From: Paraglaciecola sp. MB-3u-78
GTDB lineage: Bacteria; Pseudomonadota; Gammaproteobacteria; Enterobacterales; Alteromonadaceae
Direction: 5' to 3'
Length of the DNA: 35,504 bases
NCBI RefSeq assembly: GCF_002835935.1
Contig: NZ_PJCF01000016.1
Location: 1-35,504 of the forward strand
Shown: positions 16,084 to 24,100 of the stretch, in pieces
How the letters are laid out: each line of letters begins with the position of its first letter
Numbering within the stretch: the first letter of the stretch is position 1
The notes under the pieces: model-generated
The model's input: the letters and a program-made list of their open reading frames with translations, nothing else
The model's database searches: none
What the model was told of the DNA's origin: nothing
Made by a program: the position numbers and the translations under genes

Positions 16084-16437
16084 TTATTTATTTTCTGTAA
16101 CTTTATATTCTCGTTTTTGTTCTTCCGCAGATTTGTAAAGTGTATAGGCTCCGACTTCTAAAATACTGGCTACACGTTGAATAGAGGAAGGAGCAACAAG
16201 ACGCTCTCTAAATACTTTACTGACAATATCTTTAGGAGCTGAATCAAGGTTTTCTTTATCTGCAATTGGTTCTGCTAACGATGCTTGAGTTTTGTAACCC
16301 GCACTAGCCAGCGCTTCTTCGAGCTTAACTCGAGAAGCGCGGATCCCTCGCTTTCGTTTGCGCGGTGAATTCTGAGCCTCGACTATAATGCAGTCCTTTT
16401 TCCTTGTCGTTGATGGTGGGTTAGATATACAAGCATG
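16084..16437 (-). pseudogene. Start-less ORF with a helical, HTH-like domain
   Basis: The minus strand is open for 117 codons but has no ATG, GTG or TTG near its beginning; the frame is closed upstream by TAA (16438-16440). It reads PPSTTRKKDCIIVEAQNSP, then RKRKRGIRASRVKLEEALAS, AGYKTQASLAEPIADKENLD, SAPKDIVSKVFRERLVAPSS, IQRVASILEVGAYTLYKSAE. The stretch KTQASLAEPIAD...APSSIQRVASIL looks like an XRE-type helix-turn-helix with an insertion: a helix pair, then a second pair ending A-x-x-L-x-V-x-A-Y-T-L-Y. It was probably the N-terminal DNA-binding part of a larger protein. I cannot name the family. Confidence 0.45.
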
Positions 16438-16561
16438 TTATTCATCGCTGTATGAAAAACATACAGCGTTCAATTGCTTATTACTATTATTGGTTATTTT
16501 TTTAAAAAGCCGTTTAAGTGACGACATTCATAGTGAAACGACTTTAACTCTCTAAAAACGA

Positions 16562-17014
16562 ATGTCGGCGTCTTATCTGGTATTATTTTTAGCCGCTATT
16601 TTTTCTTTTCACACATCAGCACTAACAATAAATATCACCAGCGACAGCGACACTAAAGCTGCTTCTGCTCCAAAAGTGTATAAGATTTATGTAAGCAACA
16701 CTGACAAGGTGACCCGTAACAATGTGCAATTGAGGGCCAATGTTCCTTCACAAATGACGTTTTATCGAGACCTATCTTTACCTACAGTTAATGTTTGCAG
16801 CAGCACTTGTAGCACAGGTCAAGTACCTCGCTGGGATTTGGGTGATATCGCTGCAGGTCAAACGAAAATCATCCATGCTTTGTATTTTACCAAATCCAAT
16901 GCATCGGATGAGGATGTGACTATTTCAACTTCAGTAAGTTATGACGGAATATCCTCCTCAATCGACACTGAACAAGGCTTTAGTTTTTCAAATGACGTGT
17001 CTTGCGTCATTTAA
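16562..17014 (+). CDS. Secreted DUF11-like domain protein, probably truncated
   Basis: A 150-aa protein with a signal peptide (SYLVLFLAAIFSFHTSALT) and one immunoglobulin-like domain. YKIYVSNTDKVTRNNVQLRA, VPSQMTF, RWDLGDIAAGQTKIIHALYF and VTISTSVSYDG match the DUF11/conserved-repeat pattern of surface proteins (x-V-x-N-x-G/D, V-x-x-x-x-P, W-D-L-G-x-L/I-x-x-G). Such domains normally occur in long tandem proteins, so 150 aa is short. The ORF ends 15 bp before RAYT-type repeat sequence begins (17029), which suggests that insertion of repeat DNA removed the 3' part. There is no obvious ribosome site at this ATG. Confidence 0.55.
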   Translation: MSASYLVLFLAAIFSFHTSALTINITSDSDTKAASAPKVYKIYVSNTDKVTRNNVQLRANVPSQMTFYRDLSLPTVNVCSSTCSTGQVPRWDLGDIAAGQTKIIHALYFTKSNASDEDVTISTSVSYDGISSSIDTEQGFSFSNDVSCVI

Positions 17015-17028
17015 ATTGACACTGACCC

Positions 17029-17062
17029 TTTTATTCACCAAATAGGCAAAACGCAAGACCTG
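17029..17062 (+). repeat. First unit of repeat array B, split by the IS
   Basis: TTCACCAAATAGGCAAAACG followed by CAAGACCTGA matches the unit at about 18751-18785. In that unit the sequence continues ACCCCAACACA; here it is interrupted by the IS1111-like element after the TG. Removing the IS joins CAAGACCTG to ACCCCAACACACA and rebuilds a normal unit of the array. Confidence 0.8.
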
Positions 17063-17148
17063 ATAATCATATAGCAATCTCCTACGTGTCGAGCTTAAAT
17101 TATGTGTTGACCAAAACACTTTTTAAACACAAACACGAGGAGATTGAG

Positions 17149-18162
17149 ATGAAACTATATGGCGGGATTGACTTACATTCAAATAATAGTGTTATTGCGA
17201 TTAAAGATGACAACGGCAAAGTACTCGTTTGTAAAAAATTGCCTAATGATTGGGAGCTGATACAGCGATTCCTTGAACCATACAAAGAGATGTTAATAGG
17301 ATTAGTCATCGAGTCGACCTATAACTGGTATTGGCTTGTGGATGCTTTAATAGGCGCCAAGTTCTGTGTTCACTTGGCCAACACGGCGGCTATCCAACAG
17401 TACTCGGGGTTAAAGTATGCTGATGATAATAGTGATGCACAATGGTTGGCTGAAATGCTTAGACTTAATATTTTACCTGAAGGGTATATTTACCCTAAAG
17501 AGGAACGAGCAGTGCGAGATCTGATGCGCAAACGCATGAATCTGGTACAACAATCAACAGCAAACTTGTTGTCTATTCAGGGCATATACATGCGTCATCT
17601 AAGCTACAGGCTCAGTAATAACAAAATAAAACAGCTTACCTGCGAGCAAATAGCACAAGATCATACTGCAAACACAGCACAAGCGGTGACAGCCACCCTC
17701 AATGTTATGAATTGTCTTAAAAATGAAATTAAGCAGATTGAAAGTGCTTTATTAGTACAAGTAAAACTAAGAGCTGAATTTAAATCACTGAGTAGCATTG
17801 ATGGTATTGGCAATATTCTGGCCCTGACTATTATGCTAGAAACAGGTGATATTAAACGCTTTAACAAGCCAGGGAATTATGCCTCCTATTGCCGTTGTAT
17901 CGGTGGAGCGCGCTATAGCAACGGTAAAAAGAAAGGGGGAAGCAATAGCAAAAATGGCAATAAATATCTGGCATGGGCTTTTGTCGAAGCGGCTAATTTT
18001 GCTATTCGCCACAACAAAATAGTCAAAAGCTATTACCAGCGAAAAGCCGCTAAAACGAATCAAATTATCGCTATAAAGACGGTTGCCCATAAGCTTGCAA
18101 GGGCCTGTTTTTATGTATTAAGAGACCAGGTGGAATTTGATGCCAATAAAGCTTTTTGTTAA
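17149..18162 (+). CDS. IS110/IS1111 family DEDD transposase
   Basis: A 337-aa recombinase. I choose the ATG at 17149 because GAGGAGA lies just upstream and the next residues, KLYGGIDLHSNNSVIAI, begin the RuvC-like domain. The DEDD set is visible as the D of GGIDLH, the E of LVIESTYNWYW and the DD of KYADDNSDAQWLAE. The Tnp domain has FKSLSSIDGIGNILALTIML (helix-hairpin-helix), RFNKPGNYASYCRC and GGSNSKNGNKYLAWAFVEAA, where the family's catalytic serine resides (SNSKNGN). In this family the enzyme is directed by a bridge RNA (seekRNA) from the same element that base-pairs with donor and target. It looks intact. Confidence 0.93.
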   Translation: MKLYGGIDLHSNNSVIAIKDDNGKVLVCKKLPNDWELIQRFLEPYKEMLIGLVIESTYNWYWLVDALIGAKFCVHLANTAAIQQYSGLKYADDNSDAQWLAEMLRLNILPEGYIYPKEERAVRDLMRKRMNLVQQSTANLLSIQGIYMRHLSYRLSNNKIKQLTCEQIAQDHTANTAQAVTATLNVMNCLKNEIKQIESALLVQVKLRAEFKSLSSIDGIGNILALTIMLETGDIKRFNKPGNYASYCRCIGGARYSNGKKKGGSNSKNGNKYLAWAFVEAANFAIRHNKIVKSYYQRKAAKTNQIIAIKTVAHKLARACFYVLRDQVEFDANKAFC

Positions 18163-18172
18163 CCAGTTTGGC

Positions 18173-18369
18173 TAAGGTGATGAGTTATACGCGGGGTTGG
18201 TAAAACCATTAGACCTGATTAAACCATCACCTTACCCAATCCAATCCAATGAAGTTGAAAAATGAATATGCCCACACTCATAGCTATAACGGGTTGGACT
18301 GTCTTTATTAGGCTGAGCCATAGATCTGTTAACGAGTCGTTTCGCGACTCAGAACTGGAATGAGTGTGG
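18173..18369 (+). ncRNA. Candidate bridge RNA (seekRNA) of the IS
   Basis: Two strong stem-loops follow the transposase gene. Stem 1 pairs TAAGGTGATG (18173-18182) with CATCACCTTA (18225-18234). Its 42-nt loop is capped by a small TGGT-AAA-ACCA hairpin and has CGCGGGGT on its 5' side (18190-18197) and AGACCTGA on its 3' side (18211-18218). Stem 2 pairs CCACACTCAT (18272-18281) with ATGAGTGTGG (18360-18369), with an inner GAGTCG/CGACTC hairpin. The interrupted repeat on the minus strand is GGGGTCAGGTCT: GGGGT equals the 5' side, and AGACCTG is the complement of the rest. This is the layout of a target-binding loop. Both ends of the RNA are guesses. Confidence 0.55.
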
Positions 18370-18599
18370 CACTAAAAAATGACTGAGGCGAAAGCCAAGA
18401 GCAGTAGCCTTCCATGAACACGGCAGGCTACACCGCTTTAATTCAGATGAGTGACTGGTGCGTATTCACACCAACGACGTAATTTTTAGGAGCATATAAA
18501 TAATCAGCTGCAAAGGATGGAACAAGCACAACGATTTACTTAGTTGAAATAAAACATAAGGGATGACGCATACCTACTTGACCGGAGAGGGCTAATGAG

Positions 18600-18812
18600 T
18601 GACCCCAACACACACAAGACCTGACCCCAACACACAGGCACAACACAGTTTCATTTTTTTGCAGTTTGGCAAAACGCAAGACCTGACCCCAACACACCCA
18701 TGACCCCAACACACCCACAGTTTGGCAAAACGCAAGACCTGACCCCAACACACATTTTTCACCAAATAGGCAAAACGCAAGACCTGACCCCAACACATGT
18801 GACCCCAACACA
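18600..18812 (+). repeat. Array B of RAYT-type 3' terminal units
   Basis: GACCCCAACACA begins at 18601, 18623, 18685, 18702, 18741, 18786 and 18801. Most copies are preceded by CAAGACCT, and three also by GGCAAAACG; one extends back to TTCACCAAATAG. As in the array after the RAYT gene, the outer end is fixed and the inner end varies. GGCAAAACGCAAGACCTGACCCC is clearly homologous to GCAAAATACAAGACTTGACCCC of family A but is a distinct lineage. No transposase of this lineage is in the window. The array overruns the 3' end of an IS1595 gene. Confidence 0.85.
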
Positions 18813-18814
18813 TG

Positions 18815-19601
18815 ATAGCCAACGTTTCAATAAAGAAGCAACTCTGTGAACCCCAGGCATAGTTTCATGAGCTGGTTTATCTGAGCCAAGGTGAACTGTT
18901 TTCTTTCTTGAATGCCCCATCTCATTCAATGAGCTATAAGCTTGTGACCCATCAGTACAGATTTTACAGTTAGGTTCAATGACATCACTTATGAATTGTT
19001 CAATATTCTTTTTTGTTGCTCTATCTACCTGTCGTAATCTGATGCGACCAAATCCTTTTGGCTCTAATAACTCTATAGCAATTAGAACAACAGATTTTGT
19101 TTTATCTTGTTGATTTTCAGTGGAAGTTTTATGAACTATTCCACCAACGAAAGTTTCATCTACTTCAACAATACCAGATAACTTATCTCTTTCTGGGTTT
19201 ACCATAGCATGGCGTAATCTATGCAGTATTGTCCAAGCCGTTTGGTAACTACCAAGTCCAAGTAAACGTTGCATACCAAGCGCACTGACTCCATTTTTCT
19301 GATTTGTTAAATACCAAACAGCAGCAAACCAATTTTTTAGAGGGGTTCTGGTCTTATCAAAAATAGTACCTGCTGTTACAGAAGTTTGCTTACGGCATTT
19401 AACACATTTAAATTTATTTTTTGGAAGACTATATGGAACACTTTCGCTAAAACAGTTTGGGCAAATAAAACCATTAGGCCAGCGAAGTTTTTTTAAATAA
19501 CTTAGGCATGATTGTTCATCGTGAAAGCAGTTCATAAACTGATCCCAGTTTTTAGGGTAATCAATGCCTGCTTTGAGTGATTTGGATTCTTTGCTCATCA
19601 C
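18815..19601 (-). pseudogene. IS1595-family transposase, 3' end lost to repeat array
   Basis: The ORF (which continues to 18759 through repeat DNA) encodes a zinc ribbon, FICPNCFSES and FKCVKCRKQTS (about residues 47-80), then an ISXO2-like DDE domain with VEVDETFVGG, ICTDGSQAYSSL and PGVHRVASLLKRWL. After RWL the family normally has some 40 more residues (the GTHQGAVSP region); here the frame enters the antisense of array B and codes SCVGVTCVGVRSCVL. So the true gene is cut at about 18815. The start may be either of two adjacent Met codons. The 5' end overlaps the end of the next gene. It is probably inactive. Confidence 0.85.
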
Positions 19602-20844
19602 TACATATTGACACTGGTTGCTCTAAATGGATAGCCCTTGTTTTTTTACAGTCAGAACGTCTATAGTAGTGCTGAACTATATCCCAAACTGGCTGAGTAA
19701 TGGGTTGGTTTTGACTAAAGTCGGCAAACAGACCAAAGGGTGTCCTAGGACCATCTCTGCTTGGATCAGCCAGATAACGATCATTGCCAACTACCCACAA
19801 AAAGCCAGGCACTGAGTCCTGTGAGCTTATATTTTTGGCGCACAGTGTGCTTAAAAAGTAACGTTCATAATACTCTTTTTGTTGTTGGTACGATTGAGTC
19901 ACTGGGCTTTGCTCAGTTTCAAGTTTAAAACCAAACTCATCTATCCACAGAGGTTTGTTTATGCCTGATTCGCGGTATATTTGCAGCGCACCGCTTATGA
20001 CTTGGTGATAATAAGAGTCAGTAGTCTGGTTAACAAGCTTTGGTAAATGCACATAAAGATTGAGTGTCACCACCGAGAGTGTTGGTAGGTTTTGTTTTAC
20101 CCATTGTAAATAGGTTTGAATATCTTCAGCACTGCGGTAGGTCACAGTATCAAATGAATAGTTTAGTTTTTTCAAATCAGGGTGGGGATGGTTGTCGAAA
20201 TAATGGAAGACACGTTTTATCCACCTAGCATGATTAACAACTCGGCTTGGCTGAACATCGCCACCCAGCATAACCATGTTTATATTGGTTTTATTAATTT
20301 GGCTTAAAATGCTTTCAAAAAACACAATATCATTATCTGCATCAGCAAAGTCTTTTGACCCGCCCAGTACAATTTCAATATTAAAATTAAATTCGGGGCG
20401 GGTAAGGAAAGCCAAAAAATGATTAATCGCCTCTACATGCGGTTTGGCGAGTTGCGGATAAACCTCTTGCATATCAAAATTGCAGCGATTTTGGTAAATC
20501 TCATAAAAACCTTTACCAATCAGTAAGCGAACCCAATTGACCCCTGATCCTTTAAGTTCTTGTAAGGTATTAATTAAGCGCTTCTCAATGTCAATTGTGG
20601 TGCCTTTGCAAGCTTTTTCACCGTGATAAAGTTTTTCAATGAGCTGAGGTAGGTCTTCCTGATCACGGCCATTCAGATAGAATAAACTCACGCCTTTGAC
20701 AGGCTCTTGCATAAAATCAGGAGAGGAACTGATAGCCGCGTTTTTTGCAGAGGCAATTTTAACTTTATCGAACGTCTCGAAGGCCTGTACTTCTGTCTGT
20801 AGAACCAAACTAAATGTCAGCAAAATGAGGTAAAGCTTGGTCAT
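19561..20844 (-). CDS. Secreted glycoside-hydrolase-like (TIM-barrel) protein, IS-altered C-terminus
   Basis: A 427-aa protein with a signal peptide (LYLILLTFSLVLQTEVQA). The body resembles clan GH-A barrels: GSGVNWVRLLIGKGFYEIYQ early, NINMVMLGGDVQPS in the middle where an acid/base often lies, and KPLWIDEFGFKLETE late, where the Glu of WIDEFG fits a nucleophile. GFLWVVGNDRYLADPSRDGP near the end would be a substrate-side loop. I cannot assign a GH family. The last 20 or so residues (LEQPVSICSDEQ onward) are encoded by DNA that looks like the left end of the IS1595 element, so the native C-terminus is probably lost. Substrate unknown; perhaps a surface or environmental polysaccharide. Confidence 0.6.
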   Translation of the reverse strand: MTKLYLILLTFSLVLQTEVQAFETFDKVKIASAKNAAISSSPDFMQEPVKGVSLFYLNGRDQEDLPQLIEKLYHGEKACKGTTIDIEKRLINTLQELKGSGVNWVRLLIGKGFYEIYQNRCNFDMQEVYPQLAKPHVEAINHFLAFLTRPEFNFNIEIVLGGSKDFADADNDIVFFESILSQINKTNINMVMLGGDVQPSRVVNHARWIKRVFHYFDNHPHPDLKKLNYSFDTVTYRSAEDIQTYLQWVKQNLPTLSVVTLNLYVHLPKLVNQTTDSYYHQVISGALQIYRESGINKPLWIDEFGFKLETEQSPVTQSYQQQKEYYERYFLSTLCAKNISSQDSVPGFLWVVGNDRYLADPSRDGPRTPFGLFADFSQNQPITQPVWDIVQHYYRRSDCKKTRAIHLEQPVSICSDEQRIQITQSRH

Positions 20845-21183
20845 ATTATTTTCCTAATGTGTTAGAGGTAAAGCCTTAATTATTGTCAGTTTTTAAACTA
20901 CATACTTTAAATCGTGAACAAGACCTGCAGTTAAAGAGCAACTCAAATTGGCAATCGCCCTTAGTTTTCCAAGCTAGTTATTTCAATACTAAAGACTTAA
21001 TTTTACCGACATTATCATCAATTGAGAATGAGGGTGAGCTTATTAAAAACTGAACACAAAGCATGTCTGAATGATGTGATTGACCGAAAAGTGCAAACAT
21101 TTGTGCGTTTAGGACTAACCCTAAAAGCGAAAATCAATTAGAGTTTTAGAATATTGTTTGAATCACAAACTGGGAGAAAAGAT
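20845..21183. other. Divergent intergenic region before the first giant protein
   Basis: It separates the glycoside-hydrolase-like gene from the 1535-aa protein gene. It contains the conserved element at 21080-21110, described separately. There is no ORF of its own and I see no convincing riboswitch. Confidence 0.4.
21080..21110 (+). promoter_or_regulatory. Conserved upstream element, copy 1
   Basis: TTGACCGAAAAGTGCAAACA followed by TTTGTGCGTTT occurs 74 bp before the ATG of the first giant protein. A copy with about two differences in 30 lies upstream of the second. It contains a TTGACC that could be a -35 box and an imperfect palindrome CAAA-CA-TTTG. The surrounding DNA of the two copies is unrelated. 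Confidence 0.5.
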
Positions 21184-24100
21184 ATGTTTGCAGTATACAA
21201 AGGTAGAGGGAGCTCACAAGCAGGAGGATTAACAGGCTTTCTTATTCTGATGCTAATTATATTTCAGTCTTCTTTTGCTCATGCTGCAGATAAGCTGATA
21301 ATTAAGAGCATTAAAGCGCAAAAGACGGCTCACGGCTTAGATTCGAGTTCAAAAACCGGCTTTGCTGCGCTTGGTGCCGCAATTGGCGTTGCGGCTGCAT
21401 CGGCAGCAGCCCCTGCCACAGCAGGCCTTTCCACCTTTGCTGCAATAAAAGCTGGCGGTAGCGGTGGCGGAGCAGCACTTGCAGCAGCGGATTTATTAGA
21501 TGGTAAGTATAGTGGCCAAGACGATTTGATTGTGCGGGTCAATGGTAGGAAAGTCTGGCCAATAGGTGTCGGATTCCAGCCAATGAACCCTGGTGAGGAA
21601 ATTTTTCCAAATATTGAGGCTTCATTTGAATTTGGTGTGCGTATTCAGCTTGTAGAGTATGACTCGGGCAGTGATGATGATGATTTAGGTGCACTGGATA
21701 TCAGTAGCACGTTTTATGATTTAACCGACCCAGGTGCAGATTATGGAAAAGATCAGGTTATAGTACTGTCTCCTTCAGATGAAGATGGCAGCATTTACCT
21801 TATCACCTATGTTGTGTTGCGTAACCAAGGCGACCCATCACAAGTCGTCAAAAGCATGATTTGCGGAACCGCCCAATGTAATGCCTGTTTTAATGCCGCG
21901 TGTGTTGGTCAGCAGATATCCCATCTTGATAGGGATGGCGATTTAGAAGATTTAAAGAGTTGCCCTTATCCTTTCGTAACCACTGGTTTTCAAAAATTTC
22001 CTCAGTTTATAGTTGATGATGTTTACCTGAGGGTGTGTGGTACGCCTTGTCCAGTATTAGCGCCCACTACTCTGACTGCAAGTTTACCCTCGCCTGGAAG
22101 GCCTTTAATCACTTGGAGTCCCATTAGCGAAGCTGATCGTTATTTGGTTACTGAAAAAAATCAATTTGGACAAGTGACGAACAGTTTTTCTACTTTTGAG
22201 CCAAGATTTTCGCGTACTCATTCTAAGGCCCCTACGTTTAATCCAGGAACCTATACATACAGCGTAATAGGTATGAATATAGACAGTATCGTTGCTAGCA
22301 GAAGTAATGGGACTGAAGGCGTATGTCTAGGTACTGCTAGCAAATCTGTCAGCATTTTTGTTCCCTTAACCCCAGTGTTGGTTGATGTTGAGGTGGAGAG
22401 TGAAGATGCAGTTGGCCTTGGCACAGGTACAGTGGACCTCAGTCCAGAGCCGGTAACGGAAATTGGCGGCAAATATTATACACCTGGTCAGGTGGTCACC
22501 TTTACCGCAAAAGCAGAAAGCCGCTCAGAATTTGTCGGATGGAGCGGTAACCCACTTTGTTCTGATGATAAATTAACCTGCGACATCACCATTGTGACGG
22601 GTGCACCAGTAAATGTGAAAGCCATTTTTAGACCCAAACCTCGCTTGGTTATTTACACTGTGGGCATTTCAAATGCAGCTGATGGAGTAAATGTTTTCCC
22701 CAAAGGAAATGTGTGTAACAACGTAGCTTATACATGTTTTGAATATGACACAGGCGACGCTGTGTCAATAGCCGGTATCACAGATGCCAATACAGGCGTG
22801 GCATTCGATCGCTGGAGTGGCGATGAAGACTGCAGTGATGGCAGTGTAACAGTGGATAAAAATATTACCTGCACTGCTGTTTTTAAAAGGACCTCTTACG
22901 ATTTAACCATCACGCCGTCTGCTGGTAGTAAAGTGATCTCAGATACCGGCTCAATTGACTGTGGTGAACTTTGTAGCGCCAGTTACCCGGTGGATGACAG
23001 CAGTTTCAAAGTGGTTGAGTTGTTAACTGCCACTATTAATCCTGATTTCACATTTGTTCGCTGGGTTGGTGCCAGCGGTTGTTGGGATGCAAACACCTTG
23101 ATTAACATTAACGACCCCTTAAAAAGAAGTATAGCTGTGGGGGATAAAGATGTGAATTGCGGCGTTATTGCCGTGCCTGAAGACACGGTTTATGCTCTGA
23201 CTATTGAAAAGTTAGGAGGGGGGACGGTTAAGGCCGCAGCAACACCCTTTGTTGACTCCTCTGACATTCTTATTTGTCCTGCCGGTCATGCCTGCACGGT
23301 AGAGTACCCGGTGAATGCTCAAGTGACTCTTACCGCTAAGGCCACCCGTGGCTCTGAGTTTGTCGGCTTTGAATCATCTGATGTGGGCAGTGACAACTAC
23401 AGACGAGAAGACGATGACTGTATCGATGGCCAGATCAGTATGATTGAAAGCCTGAGCTGTGTTGCTACCTTTAAAACCAATATTTTGGTCGTCAATGGCG
23501 CAGATGATGATAAATCGAAAGAGGATAATGAATATATCGGTGTGCTCAATAATATGGATTCAGTGGATTACGATATCTGGCATATAAAACATCCTACTTC
23601 TGGCGATAACACTTTTGATACCACAACAAATCAGCGCCGGGTCGAGCCTAGTGCAGAAGATTTGGCCAATTATGGCCGGGTGATCTGGTATACGGGCAAT
23701 GCTGGTACAGAACGGGCTGTTGCGTCCCTAAAAGCAGGGCCAAGTGAAGCCGCAGAGGCAAGCTTGGCAAGCTACCTAGATTCGGGTGGATGTTTATTGA
23801 TGAGCGGTCCAGAGTATTTTAAAGACCGAGGACTCACACCTTTCATGAAAAATTATTTGGGTGTCAGCGGTATCACCGAAGATGTAGAAGCTTCATATAT
23901 TAAGGGAGCTGGTGATGCCATTTTTGGTTTTGACACACTCACTGAAGAGTCATTTAAAGGCGCAAGTTCAGAAGGGTATTTTCGTTTTCAGGGTAGTTTC
24001 CCTCCATACAGTAGTGATGCCTTGATCCCTAACCCGGATATAGCGGATGGTAATATTTTGTTTACTTACCAAGATGATGACTTTGGTAATATTAGAAGCA

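Larger units (their letters stand above)
17063..18599 (+). mobile_element. IS110-family (IS1111-type) insertion sequence
   Basis: The boundaries are deduced from the interrupted repeat: CAAGACCTGA on the left and TGACCCCAACAC on the right, with TG/TGA shared and so ambiguous by 2-3 bp. Just inside the ends lie subterminal inverted repeats TAGCAATCTCC (17072-17082) and GGAGAGGGCTA (18584-18594), 9 of 11 complementary. Subterminal inverted repeats, a DEDD transposase and a long non-coding region after the gene are the IS1111 hallmarks. No long target duplication is seen. The right end is repeated at window bases 1-24 beside the same TGACCCC motif. Confidence 0.8.
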
